From positions 7,843,127 to 7,907,126 of the forward strand of contig CM037464.1 of NCBI GenBank assembly GCA_021014325.1: DNA of 64,000 nt. The letters run 5' to 3'. The translations under genes were made by a program, and so were the position numbers. The notes below the pieces were generated by a model that worked only from the letters and a program-made list of their open reading frames with translations, did not search any database and was not told the DNA's origin. This document shows positions 48,334 to 60,427 of the stretch, piece after piece (within the stretch, counting starts at the first letter, position 1; every line of letters begins with the position of its first letter). Origin of the DNA: Plazaster borealis. Taxonomy: Eukaryota > Echinodermata > Asteroidea > Forcipulatida > Labidiasteridae.

Positions 48334-48913
48334 GTTTGTTTTTTTATATTATTATTGAGCACGAGAGAGCAAATTACATTTTTTCTATAGGTAATTTCTC
48401 TCTATTTTGTTGGGAGTATGTCTCTGGCCATGCTCCGAATTTTGTATACTTGGGAGGGATAATTTCCTAGAGTTCTCTTTTAGTACAGCTTTGTGTTGAT
48501 ACTATTTTCTTTTTAGAGAAATATTGTAATTTTTAGAGCTAGTTGAATTGTGTATGGTAAACTTGTATGTATGTAGCCGGCCTCGTGTTGACCCTTTGAA
48601 ATTCAATGTTTCAAAAACCATAACTTCTAAGCCACACACTTGGTTTTACAATCTATATCTCATTGGGAAAGTTTGTCACAACTTATACCGAATTAACTCT
48701 GAAATAAAGTATAAAGGCTAGAATACTTTCTCTTTCGGCACATTTAATTCTATGAAAGCAAACTAATGTTTTGGAACTGGAAACGACCCCATCCCAGAAC
48801 ATCCTGAACCAGGACATTGTACATGCCACTCTTCACAATCCATTTTGTTAAATAATAATAATAATAATAAAACAGTATTTAGCAAAATGAAAAGCATTAC
48901 AAGAAAACAAAAA

Positions 48914-49713
48914 TTTAAAGGCATCGTACACGTTTGGCAATCACTCAAAATATATATTAGCATAAAAACTTACTTGGCAACGAGCAACAGAGAGCTGTTG
49001 ATAGTATAAAACATTGGGAGAAACGACTCCCTCTGAAGTAACGTAGTTTTTGAGAAAGAGGTAATTTCTCACTAAAATAATAAAAACTTCTTGCAAGAAG
49101 TTTTTATTCCTATCTGAAAGCACACAAACGTGGCTCTGAGAAGAGCCGGTTTCTGCTTTACGTTTAGATCACTATACTGTGACTCTTCAGAGAACGGTCA
49201 CAGTAAAGAACCCCATCTAAGAGCCACCACACTCAAAAAAGGATTTCTTAAAATGTATCACCGCAAAACTTACCTACTTACAAAGTTCATGTGGTAATCA
49301 TCATCATACATATTTCTGTCCTCTCCTCAGAAAAAAACATTTTTTTAACAACCAATTAAAATTTTTTTTTTTTTTTTTTTAATATCGTCACGTACACGTT
49401 TGTCATAAAAACTGACTGGTAAACAAGCACAGAGAGCTGTTGATAGTACAAAAATTTCTGAAGTAACGTAGTTTTTGAGAAAGAGGTAATTTCTCACTAA
49501 AATAATAAAAACTTCTTGCAAGAAGTTTTTATTCCTATCTGAAAGCACACAAACTTGTACAACAAGAGTGTTTTTTCTTGGATCATTTTCTTGCAACTTC
49601 GACGACCAATTGAGCCCAAATTTTCACAGGCTTGTTATTGTATGCATATGTTGGGATACACCAAATGAGAACACTGGTCTTTGACAATTACCAAACGTGT
49701 ACGATGCCTTTAA
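48914..49713. mobile_element. Tandem or nested copies of an AAAGGCATCGTACACGTTTG element
   Basis: 48914-49130 is the left part of a family with ends TTTAAAGGCATCGTACACG / CGTGTACGATGCCTTTAAA. After a 250-bp insert, a second, almost complete copy runs from 49385 to 49713. Inner hairpin AACTTCTTGCAAGAAGTTTT is common to all copies (49085, 49510, 51675). Confidence 0.85.
49132..49147 (-). ncRNA. Histone-type 3' stem-loop sequence
   Basis: Minus strand reads GGCTCTTCTCAGAGCC (6-bp stem, UCUC loop) followed by AC, which fits the replication-histone mRNA stem-loop consensus. No histone coding sequence lies upstream on that strand. About 60 bp upstream there is a hairpin ACTGTGAC...GTCACAGT (49177-49205). 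The 49131-49240 piece ends with CTAAGAGCCACCACA. Possibly a histone-derived fragment or a chance stem-loop. Confidence 0.35.
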
Positions 49714-49805
49714 ATAAACAACCACAGGTTCAGGACTTTGGAAACATGTCGTTCCTTGTAACAGGTTACACGACAGCTCGCATTCCGCTGGTCGCGTTGT
49801 TTTGA

Positions 49806-50882
49806 CCCTTTGTATTTTTAGTGTTTATGTCTTATTATGTTATTCTTTATCATGTCTTTTTCCCCTTGTTTCCTTCTTTTTCAAAGCCATTGTACAGAGC
49901 CCTGTTAAAGCAACATATAGAATTTATTTTTTCTCGCTTTCTCGGAAAAATAATTTTCAAAACGTTTCCTCGTTTCCTGGCAAAAATGATGTTTGCTAAA
50001 CTTGTTTTCTCGCCAAGATAATTTTCCAGAATTGTTTTTTCCCCCTTGCGAAGGTGTTTTTCAAGATTGTTTCACTTGCCAATTTTTGTCTTCTTCAAAA
50101 GTCCCCCTCCCCCTGAATTTCACAGCACTGTCCTGGGGAACAAATAGGCCTATCAGTAGGTAGAGGATTCGGCAAACGTGTCCTACCAGTAAGCGCTGAA
50201 TCGGTTATTTGTTTTTATTCTAGAAATAAAACTTTGCCGTTAAAACTATCGTGCTGTTGTAAGTTAGGGAGTTAGCGCTAGAAAAGGGTAGCTAGAAAAT
50301 TACAGCCTCACTTCCGAACCTAGAGTAAATAAGGAAATTGTTTGAGATATTCGTTCCACTGGTGCAGAATATAACTTTAATCAAACCCACTGGTTATACA
50401 CGACCTGGTATTTCCATTAGAATTACTGACCTGAACGGCGTACGTCATAGCATTGGTTTTATCTGAGTAAATTTTAACCAAGTTTTTTATGTTTAAATTG
50501 TATGCCATCATCAAACTTTGTTATAATATCTGTTTCATTATTAGTGTTGGTTTAAATAAACAAGCCAACCGAAGAGAAAACCCCTGGTCCGAAAAGCTGC
50601 CTTAATTACACAAAAATAAATACCACGCTGTCTGTTGTGACGATCTACCAGAATGCAGCTCTTACCCGTCTTGACAACTCAAACTGACTTATAACCACAC
50701 GCGCAGCGGGGCAAGTGTTGTGATTGATTGCCCCAACAGACGATGGAAAAGTAATATCAAGTTTGCCCAAGCGCGCAGCTTCCGCCGCAATTGCCAAACC
50801 ATGTTCTGGAACGGTAGTCCACTGATGTTGTTTGATTAACTGAACCTAGTAGGAGATGGGGCGGGAAGGCCTGGCCATTTCC
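49806..50882. other. Upstream region of the peptide gene; no other gene seen
   Basis: AT-rich with T-rich stretches near 49850-50100. The short open frames lack domains. The core promoter is at its right edge. Confidence 0.5.
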
Positions 50883-50890
50883 TATAAAAG
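50883..50890 (+). promoter_or_regulatory. TATA box of the four-cysteine peptide gene
   Basis: TATAAAAG lies ~30 bp upstream of the presumed start of exon 1 (about 50913). A GC-rich patch, GGGGCGGGAAGG, is just upstream. Confidence 0.7.
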
Positions 50891-50912
50891 GAGTCGCAGA
50901 ACACTCACCAAG

Positions 50913-50978
50913 GCATTCAATCCTTGGGACATCATCTGCAAAGACAAGATCGTTCTCTTCAGTACAGAAACACAACCG
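50913..50978 (+). other. Exon 1 (5' UTR) of the peptide gene
   Basis: Non-coding exon ending CACAACCG|GTAAGT. The start is inferred from the TATA spacing. Intron 1 runs to 52036 and contains an inserted TIR element at 51505-51879. Confidence 0.6.
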
Positions 50979-51504
50979 GTAAGTTGATTGTTTTTGTCTT
51001 AGGCCTTAAACTGTAAGGAAACAGACCGGACGTCAGTCGCATTTCTTGTTCCGAAGTTCACACCATTCGCTAACAATATTGGGACGAAATGAAAGTCGGT
51101 TTTTTTCAAAAGGAACTGTCTGTGTTAGACTATGTTGTGTTCTTTGAAAGGTGGAACAAGCTATATTCGCAGTTGATTTTGTATTAGGCGTACACAGCAT
51201 GGGATAATGTTTCCGTAACATTTGTATAACATGTCAAGCAAGATTTGTTAGTGCTTACAAACTTTGCATTCCTGGACAAGTATATCTCGTGCTAGGAATT
51301 TTTCTTCAAAACAGTAGCCTACCGAAAAATACAATGCTAGACGTGAATCAGCAATAAATAACGTATGGGTTTTTTTTCTTCAACTTCTTCATTCACTATT
51401 AAGCACATTCCCTAACTTATTTTTTTCGCGGGTTGTTGTTGTTGTTGTTTTTGTTTTGGTGTTTTTTTCTCTCAGAATTATCAGTCTGCTTTATTTCTCT
51501 ATGG

Positions 51505-51879
51505 TTAAAGGCACTGTACACGTTTGGTAATTACTCAAAATATATATTAGCATAAAAACTGACTTGGTAACGAGCAACAGAGAGCTGTTGATAGTATAAC
51601 ACATTGTGAGAAACGACTCCCTCTGAAGTAACGTTGTTTTTGAGAAAGAGGTAATTTCTCACTAAAATAATAAAAGACTTCTTGCAAGAAGCCTTTTATT
51701 CCTATCTAAAAGCACACAAATTTGTACAACAAGGGTGTTTTTTCTTACATCATTTTCTTGCAACTTCGATGACCAATTGAGCCCAAATTTTCACAGGCTA
51801 TACTTTATGCATATGTTGGGATACATCAAATGAGAACACTGGTCTTTGACAATTACCAACCGTGTTCAGTTCCTTTAAT
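51505..51879. mobile_element. 375-bp TIR element in intron 1 (AAAGGCATCGTACACG family)
   Basis: Ends TTAAAGGCACTGTACACG... and ...CCGTGTTCAGTTCCTTTAA. Interior is near identical to the 49385-49713 copy. Confidence 0.85.
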
Positions 51880-52046
51880 TTCAGTCTGTTTTATTTCACA
51901 ATTCTATTATTATTATTTTTTTTTTTAATGGCGGTTATACTTGAGTTGATGTAGAAGTTTTCGTCCACAATGCAAAAAACTCTCTTGAAATGTTTAAGAT
52001 TTGATAGCTATCATGTGACATCGTATCATCTTGCAGAACCACAACC

Positions 52047-52592
52047 ATGAAGGTACTTATTCTGTTGGTGGCCATTGCCGTAGTCGTTGCTTCATTTGAG
52101 TTGGAAGACTTTGCAGAAAACGAGGGTGAGATGATCGCTAAGCGAGCATTCGAAGAACTGATGGAGGTCTCCAAGAGAGCAAGGTCGAACAAGAACAAAC
52201 CATACTGTAAGTTTCTTTGAGTTTGCAATATCTATTGTAGGAAATTCCATGGACAATGCTATTGGGGGAAAAGGTAACACGTAACATATCAGTGTTTATT
52301 TTCCCTGTGATGAAGTTGGTTGCCTCTAACGTAACCAAAACCATTGCCTTGTTCGCAAGAACGATCGCTTCATTAAAGTGAGGAGTGACATTTATACAAC
52401 AAATTCAACAATTTCACTAAAGTTAATATATTCTTAGAGTTGGGCCGAATCCTGAGCCGTTGGGTGGAGATGGCCTCAGAGAAACTGATACGATTTGGAT
52501 TTTTCTTTACAGCTTGTGTCAATGACTACGGACAGGACTGTGCATGCACACAGGGCCGTGGAGGCAAACAAAAGTACCTCGTCTGCAGTTAG
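52047..52592 (+). CDS. Secreted four-cysteine antimicrobial-type peptide precursor (starfish CrAMP-like), 79 aa
   Basis: Coding exons are 52047-52206 and 52513-52592, joined in phase 1 (ACT|GTAAGT and CTTTACAG|CTTG). The ATG is preceded by exon sequence AACCACAACC after acceptor TTGCAG (52036). Residues 1-16 (MKVLILLVAIAVVVAS) are a signal peptide. An acidic propeptide follows with KR at 32-33 and 43-44. Cleavage after the second leaves a basic 35-residue mature peptide, starting ARSNKNKPYS, with cysteines at 55, 63, 65 and 78 (C-x7-C-x-C-x12-C) and a GRGGKQK stretch. Starfish CrAMPs are secreted peptides of this size with four cysteines and two disulphides. Assignment rests on architecture, not alignment. 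All splice sites are intact. Confidence 0.8.
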
Positions 52593-52963
52593 ATTTAGAA
52601 GCAAAGGTAAGTGTCGGTTTTATAATAATTGTGTATAATACTGAAGACAAAAAGTTTTCCGGCAAAATAAGTGCTCGATTTACAGTGTCCACAAACGTTG
52701 TTGTGTAGGCATATTGAACGTCAAATCAATCGCTGTCTTTTAAGTGCGGCAGCAGTTTGGTCATTATGCATGCTGAACAATTGTCCTGAAAGTATCCAAG
52801 TAGAGAGCAACTTTACTGGGTCGTACTTTAAGTTCTCAGAACATTAAACAACATGGTTATTCAAAGCAATCACTTACATACCCTGGTGGTGATATTAATA
52901 ATCACTAAATCGAAATTGTGCATTTACGACCAATTTACGTAAATTGCTAAGGTTTTCGAAATA

Positions 52964-53453
52964 GACTGTGCAAGTCTCGCGCATAGACTATATAGTACAA
53001 AGACTATATTTTTCTATTAAATCAAACTTTCGTTTGAAATTACATTTCTACAAACATTCTTGAAAAGGAAATACCCATAGCAAGTTGGTATTTTTTTTTT
53101 TTTTTTTTTTACAAATAATTTGTTCAAATTAACATTGGAACAAAATCAACACTTGAGAAAAGGATGCTTATTTTTAGAAACCCCATTTGCCAATCATGCC
53201 CGAATGTGCGCGTCTATCACATTATTTAATGACAAAATGACAACAGGTTTTCTTCATTGTTTTGTTGAATTGATTTTACTTTCCTAATGTTAATCACTAA
53301 GTATTTCATTCCCAACATCATATTATTTTCATGGCCAAAAACTACGTTATACTTAAATAATTGACGAAACAAAGTCCCACCCACGTAAAACTCCATATGG
53401 GTGGGACCACAATGGTCACGGAACTTTAAATATGCGCGAGACTGGCATAGTCT
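52964..53453. mobile_element. 490-bp TIR element in intron 3 (GACTGTGCAAGTCTCG family)
   Basis: Left end GACTGTGCAAGTCTCGCGCA; right end TATGCGCGAGACTGGCATAG then TC. Same family as 39702-40929, including the GTGGGACCA...TGGTC subterminal motif. A T20 run lies inside. Confidence 0.8.
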
Positions 53454-53621
53454 GATAGAATTGTATTCTACTTGGGCGTGAAAGTTTGGCCGTGGCTGTG
53501 GCAGTGGTTGCTGGCTTCAGCAGCAGTATTGACAGCCCGTAACCCGAGCCGATGCCCTAGGTGGCCAATTGATGTAAACGAGTATTAAATCCTCCCTTTC
53601 CTTTGTTCTTTCATTTTACAG

Positions 53622-54130
53622 ATTTACAACAGGACCCGATGACCGGATAGGATATTTTGTAAAATAGAAAGACTACTTGTTACTTCACATTGACTTCAGG
53701 GTTGGGGTGGGTGGGTAGGGTTGGGGGCTAGGCAGGGGAAAACTTCATAGGTTGCTTACGGTAAACTAAGAGCATTTAAATCCTACTCAGTAGTGATAAT
53801 ATCAACCAGGAGAAAACAAAATTACTCATTATGACTCTTATAATTTACAACCCAAATATTTTGAAATGTTTGAAAAAAAACAAAAAGGTTTTGGATTGGC
53901 TTGAACAGGACTGTAATTGGTTTAATTTAAAGTATGTTATGGACATGGAACAGCCGTTGTTACCAAACACGTAGTAGTGATGATTGGAACTTAACCATAC
54001 TCTATCCAGCCTCCCCAATTTTAACTTTAAAACACAAACAAAATAATATGCAATGTTGTGTTCAAGTGGTTAAAAATTGACCGGTGTCATACCAGAAAGG
54101 AATAAATTACTAAATGAATATGCAATTCAA
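53622..54130 (+). terminator. Last exon (3' UTR) and polyadenylation signal of the peptide gene
   Basis: Exon 3 continues from the stop at 52592 to donor GCAAAG|GTAAGT (52606). The next acceptor CATTTTACAG ends at 53621. AATAAA is at 54101-54106, making the 3' exon roughly 500 bp. Confidence 0.7.
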
Positions 54131-55109
54131 TTTGTGAAATGTTGTGCTTTATGTAATTGTGTGTGTATATCGGTCTAGATGAGCATTTGGAGCTGTTAGA
54201 TGTGATCCGATTAATGTTACGTAAAAGCCTTAACACACTTCTACATCATCAGACTCCAAAATTAAGCAAAGGGACGTCAAGTCATCCCAGATGAGCACAA
54301 GGACATGATGCATATTTGAAAGGCATACAACGCATACATGCATATACAAAGAACACTGCGGATTCATTCATTTCAAAACTTCTAATTCCCAAGAAGAAAG
54401 TGCGAATCTCTTCATCTTGCATACTTGCATCAGCCTGATGAAATCGTTAATTAGAGATGATACACCGTTCTTAAACTGATGGTCATTCAAATTCATCACT
54501 TGCATGGTGTTCTATGATTGACACCGACGCGGCGATTTGTTTTTACCCGAGCGACTCATGTGTATAATGTCTTGGTGATAATTTATCTTTTTGGGTTGCG
54601 ACTTTTTTTGAAATGGTCTGATTCCTATCTTTTTAATACAAAGTCACAACAAAAGTATTGTAGCTTAAAAATGGCATAACGACAACATATAAACTGCCTT
54701 GTAAGCCTTAAAAAAGTTTAAAAAAAATTAAAATCAAAATCGCAACTTCAGAACAAAAAGTCGCCGCAGAAAGAAAGTCGTCGCGTGTCCATTAAAGAAC
54801 ACAATTCACTTGAGTCACCACTTCCATTTTTTCTAAAGAACTCTATTACGTTTGAAGGCATTTAACCACACTCAGTCCAATCCAATCGTTACAAATATTT
54901 GTCCAAACTAAACATTATACTGTCTCATTGGTTCAACCCCCGCTGGTTACATCGTGTTGGGGACTTCTCATTGTCACCATGGTGACGGAAGAATGTTGCA
55001 AAGAAGAGAGGAGAAGAAGAGTGGCGAAGGTGTGGTTTTCAACAACTTGGGCAACTTGACTAATATCTGGTTAGGAACTCCTCAATAATCCTGGACTTTG
55101 CTGGCGTCG
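54131..55109. other. Non-coding, no gene seen
   Basis: No long open frame or recognised repeat on either strand. Confidence 0.5.
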
Positions 55110-56480
55110 TTGATCGTCTTAATAAACTTGATTTCAAGTTGAGAACACGGTTATTTGTCTGTATCGGCCATACAAAAGTCAATGTGCCTAACTGGCTGTA
55201 ACACGCACTAACTCCGATCTCAGACTTGAACATCATGTGTGTAGACTGACATTTTCATATTAATTAACAACACTGAAGGACAATCACAAAAAGGCCACAA
55301 AAACCATGTAGGCTTCGTTTATTACCAATTAATTACAATCGCTTCAGCAATCTCTGTTATTGGTTTTGTTATTTTGTTGCTGGTTTTAATTTTCCTGGTG
55401 CGTTAAGCTATTTAAAATGTATAGCTAAAATAAAGGTATTCCCGGCCATTTTCGGCAAATAAGAGGCCTACCGTATTTAAACGTTGCGTTGTTCAATTTC
55501 GCACGAAATTGAAAGCTCCTTAAAAATTCATTCAATTTAGTGTTTGAGCCAGCAACAGTTCTTTTGCGTCTAGCAATTGAAACCATTAAATTGTAATCAT
55601 TCAAAGCATTCAAATTCGCAGAAACATAGTGCAGGGTGCACTTGGTCATTAACATTCGTTTTCTACAGGGATGGGAGGGAATTGTGCAGCTAAATGGACG
55701 TTGTGTTTAGTTGATCTGAAATAGGTTTCCCCTGTAACTTTTATGCAAATAAGCCGCCATTTTAAACCTCGCGTTACTCTATTATTTTTTGCCAGAAAAT
55801 GAAAGTTCCTCAAGTCAGGTGTAAGTTATTGGTCTTTTACGTCTCGAGATTAAAATAGAAAATCAAGCAATTGAACAATCCACTAAAACTAGATCCACAT
55901 TCGCAGCAGCTTTTCTCAGAAATCTCTACTTTGCTGAACTGAATGCCTAATTCGCATGGCTAAAAAGAACGTCTGATAAGTTGAATTGACTGCGTTGTTT
56001 TGTATAAGCTTCAACGTGAAATTGAATGACGGTTTCAACTTCAGGGGCAAAATTGCTTTAATACGAATGCATGGAAGTGAAGTAGGCTGTCAAAAAAGAC
56101 CGGAAAAGCTTTTATGAGATCTAAGACTTGAACAAAACATTAACAACAACAACAAAACGGTAAACAAAAGTGTTACCTGTGGTTTGAATGGAATTGTCGA
56201 GTATTTTTCCTCTATTATATTTTGTTTTTATTTCAAATTTAAAAACCAGCATCGTGTTTTGTTTTCTTCCTTTATTTCTGCTTTTGAAAGATGCAATTAT
56301 TTGAGGAGCGGCAGATTGGAATTGCATGTGCACCGACGTTGTGTTCCCGTGGTATAGACAGTAACAATTTGAATATTCATTTTATCGACGGCTTTTGCTA
56401 TTCCGACCAATCAGATTGTTCCGTTCACTTTGTGACTAAAATAGCCGTATGATGTGTACAAACCGATGAGCAGGATTCCC
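55110..56480 (+). repeat. Segmental duplicates d2 and e2 (match 13.0-13.7 kb)
   Basis: 55120-55370 and 56325-56475 match 13000-13270 and 13555-13700 in the same order. The ~950 bp between them has no counterpart at 13.3-13.5 kb. The hAT-like ends that bracket the first copy are absent here. Confidence 0.75.
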
Positions 56481-57399
56481 AAGGAAGGTTAACCTTGTCG
56501 GGAAATGCCCCTTTTTTTTCTTCTTTTTTTTTCTTTAGGGACCGTATTTTCCAAAGTTCTCTCACGATTCTTATTTTACACTTAATGTTTAATTCACCAA
56601 GTTCTACTAATTTGCCATCAAAGACCATTTTTGTAGGTTTTTGTTTTGCTCATATTTGGTCAAAGATCTTATTTTTCCAACTAATTTCCGTTGTATTTGT
56701 TGACGGTAATGCTTTCAAACTTGACATTTTGACTTAATAAAAAAATAATAATAATTGGGGTTACCGTCGGGGCGCTATTATCGTTGCTTTAACCCATCAT
56801 GTATTATATATTTATTTGTTTAGTGTGTCCACTTAAAAAGGTGGTGAAGGTACGTTGTGCATGCAATTATTTAGAGTGGTCATGAATGGATGGTGGATGC
56901 TAAGATTCTGTCTTTCCGCCAGTATGTAAGTGGCGCAAAGATGGAGGAGGAGGATGCCACAACACAAGCAAGTCACAGCCGAATACTATATTTGCAATTT
57001 AATGCTCAAAAGAGGTTTTATTGACGAACGATGAATACCTAACAACAGAGAAGATTGAAACGTAAACAGAGACAAGCCGCCACACAAGAGGGCGCTTTTA
57101 CAACTACTGGCGTGTTCAGTTATTAAAATCATAAAATATGACGACCGTTTGGGGCTCAACGGATCGTGTGTTTTGGGGGGTTCTCATAACAGTTTAACGA
57201 AACTTGTGAATTCCACTTAACTGTTTACCTGTTTCTACCGTTCAAATCAAAACTTTAATCCAGCGGATGTCAACACCCTTTCCAGGTTTAATAAAACACT
57301 ATACCCACTCAGCGGAGTGCCATCAGGTGATTTTTAAGTGTCTGTTTTCAATTAAATAATCAGTACTCCTTTTTTTTTCTTTCTTTTTTTAATTTAAAA
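56481..57399. other. Non-coding, no gene seen
   Basis: Short T-rich tracts and small unsupported frames (for example 56495-56737). Confidence 0.45.
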
Positions 57400-58185
57400 A
57401 AATCAAAGTTCCCTCACTACACCTAGCCAAATAGCATGCCAATTGTCTTGTTACCATCGGGGTTGGTTTTCACTAAATAAATCAATCAATGACCTGGTTT
57501 TCCCATAGGAATTGGTTTACCCATAGGAATTGTACAGCAATTACATGTACCTAGCATTTGACCTAACAGTCACTACTAGGTGAAGTGAACCATTTGGTTT
57601 CCAGATGGCTTCTAGTTTAGAATTGTACAGGGCCTGCACTGCCCTGGTTGTTTATTTGGAAATTGGGTAGAATGGTGTTGCAAGGATTAGTTAGACCCCA
57701 AGGGAAGTTGAAAGAGATGATGTTCTTGCTGAGTTATGTGTGACATGGATTACCAGTAAGATGGTGCCTCCTTTGCTGTTTTATAAGTGTATACGTGAAG
57801 TGGAAGGGTAGAGGGGATATCAAGGTGCCAAATGAGTGAGACTGTGCCTACTGGACTAGTGGGAGAGACCATTCAAAATAGATTAGGGGATTATGGCTGT
57901 CTTTGGTAAACAAACATGCTAATTTCATGAGTTTCAGAGCCAAAGAGAGAGTAAAGTGGTATAAACTATAAATAGAGACACATGTGGGCTAATTTCAAAG
58001 GAAAAGTGGCAAGAATTTATTTATATTAGTGACAAGGGTCTAGATTTAACAGTTTGGGCGATTTAAACGTGATTGCGTTCTCCAAAAACATGTACTACAC
58101 GCAATATCAAAACGTACACATAAAAATTACCCGAGTGTGTTAGTGTGTGAGTTTTTTTTTATGGTGTCACGCAGGGTTAAGGATC
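57400..58185 (+). repeat. Segmental duplicate a2 (matches 7.1-7.7 kb)
   Basis: Same orientation as the copy at 7110-7735. It contains an extra ~170 bp (57730-57900) and no SRCR exon beyond its right end. Confidence 0.7.
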
Positions 58186-59092
58186 ACAGAACCAGGTCAT
58201 AAAACCACAAAGATAGCGCGTGCGGCTTGTGATTTGATTGAAGCAAGAGTATTACAAACTGAAACAATGTGTAACTAACTGTAGAGGATTAAGATAAGAC
58301 GTAATTGGATCTCAATAGGAGTGTCAATCGTTCTCCCAGGGCTGGAGAGTGTCTGGGGCTGACATTAATTAAAGAAAAAGATGTCAGTCTTTTTTTGTCA
58401 CTTTCGGCTTCGTTTGTGGTAGGAAAGTTGTTTTTTAATCATTGACAAAACTTCAGCTTGGGGAAAAAAAGTTGAAAAAAAAAAATATCCAGGGTCGGCC
58501 ATATTTTTAGGGTCGGTCGGGTTACGCCAACATTACATGTTTTATTTAGGCCTAACCGTAAGTCCAAAGTCCATCGAAGCAATGAACGGCTGTCTACAGA
58601 CATACAGTACATATTGGGCAAGCTACAACAGAAAAGGAAAAAACATAGAGCCTTCATAGGGATGGACTGCCCTCTGGCCCTGGGGATTATTCCGCTCACA
58701 AGAAAACCGACAAAAATCCAACTGGAGAACGTAGTCATTAATTAGTAACATAATCATCAAGGTACTTGGGAGGTCGGTGCATGCGCGAAGAGCGTCGCGC
58801 TCCATGGAAGGTTGCGTCCTGTGAAACAGCACATGGACGACGTGGGGGCGTTGCAGGATGGGCCACAGGGGCACCAGGTACCCAACCGGAAGTTTGAGAC
58901 GCAGTACCAGGCAGAGGTTTGAAAAGGCACAGACATGGGCGCCTCAGGTGCGGGGGTAGCCGGTGTTGAGAGCGTGATGGGTATGTCCGGAGCATCAGGA
59001 GGGGTGGGTGCCGGACAGGGTAATTGTTTTCACTGTTATCCTCAGTGGTTGGGCTGCAGAACGGCGGAGGAACAACGTGGGAAGAAGGGGTA

Positions 59093-60017
59093 CTAGCACA
59101 CTGAGCATTTCACGTGACAAGACATACTTCTGAGTTGATTGCCCACGAACTTACGGGCATTGCACCAAACGCCCTCAACGGAGACGACGAGGTAGCGATC
59201 GCGGCTGCGTGTCTTGTTGCGGTCAGCATGGAGGTACACTAGGTCGCCGATCTCGAAGACGGTGTCGAAAGGGGCCATATTGCAATGGGCCTTAGCATGT
59301 TCACTCCGTGGGTGATTGGTTGTGCGTAGTCGCTGCTGCTGCAAAATAAGATGTTGGCCGTCGGTGAAGGGGATTTGGTTGTTTGTAAATTGGTCACGCT
59401 GGTACCACATTTCACGGGCTGAGAGTCAACGGGAACGAATGCTTGAGTTGAGGCAAGAAGTAGCGACAGAAAGAGTCACAGGAGAGATGGCACCACCCAT
59501 GGTGTCTTGGCGGAGCAACTCATCGATTAGTTAGCAGATGGCATTTTTTGCCACAGAATTTTTTTTGGGAAACCCAAGTCCATCTGGGGGTCGGAAGAGG
59601 AGCTGGATTGTAGATGGGACAGTGCGAAGCGCGGCGCACTGTTGGCAACCGGCTGAGACTTTGCCAACAGACTTGTCCATGTCGAGAGCGAAGAAGCAGC
59701 GATGAACGATTGACTTCAGCTGATTGACTTGGTGGATGAGCGAGATGAATGTGTTGTGCAGTTAGTAGGCCATCCAAAATCTGACGGGGCACGACGATGC
59801 ACTCGCGAGCGGGGGCAATTGGCACATCACGGCGGACAACGACCGCCGTGAGTCTGGACCGAACGTAAGTCTGGACATTCAGACTGGATTGCAGACCAGG
59901 CAGCTCGGCTCGTGAACGGCAATTTAATCTTGCCTGTGAGAATGTACTGTGCCGATACACGCTGGACAACATAATCCTCAGTACGCTGGACGAATGAGCA
60001 GATCTGACAAAGGGCAA
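59093..60017 (-). pseudogene. Integrase fragment
   Basis: VVPRQILDGLL followed by an H...H...GCQQCAAL zinc-binding cluster spread over two frames (~59640-59820). A shortened core without a clear D,D,E triad follows. The C-terminal module then reads FEIGDLVYLHADRNKTRSRD, YLVVSVEGVWCNARKFVGNQLR (59110-59290). Confidence 0.6.
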
Positions 60018-60407
60018 AGGGGGTTCAGGCAGGCTGGGGCGTTGCGGCTGGCGAAGTCAGAGGGAATATTGGCGGAGCCAGCGAGGTGACGTACGGTCGC
60101 TTGGAAGCGGTTGACAGTAGAGAGGAATGTGGAGACGTGCGGACTCGATGAAAACTTGCCACGGCACAACTTTTCGTAAGCCTGCAAGGTTTGCTGTCGG
60201 TGAGGATGGATGCATTGCGAGTAGATTGGATGAGATAAGGGCTGAAGTGCTTGGTTGATGCAGCGATTGAAAGGGCCTCGACTTCACAGGGCAACCTAGT
60301 GGGTTGGCGGCTTTGGAGTTTGGTGCTGAAGAAACCAGCCAAGCATAGTTTGTTTTGGCGGGTAACGTAAAGAGTGGCACTGATGCAATGGTTCTTGACG
60401 GCGCCAT
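59990..60407 (-). pseudogene. RNase H fragment
   Basis: AGFFSTKLQSRQPTRLPCEV followed by EALSIAASTKHFSPYL and ILTDSKPC, then (other frame) RHLAGSANIPSDFASRNAP. This is the order of a Ty3/gypsy RNase H and its tether. Confidence 0.65.
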
Positions 60408-60427
60408 CAGTAACGATCCTTAACTGG

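Larger units (their letters stand above)
48230..49805 (+). repeat. Segmental duplicate b2 (matches 8.6-9.2 kb), with local inversion
   Basis: 48230-48595 is the reverse complement of 8570-8925. 48690-48845 and 49710-49805 match 8930-9060 and 9060-9165 in direct orientation. The direct parts are separated by a microsatellite and the 48914-49713 elements. Confidence 0.85.
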
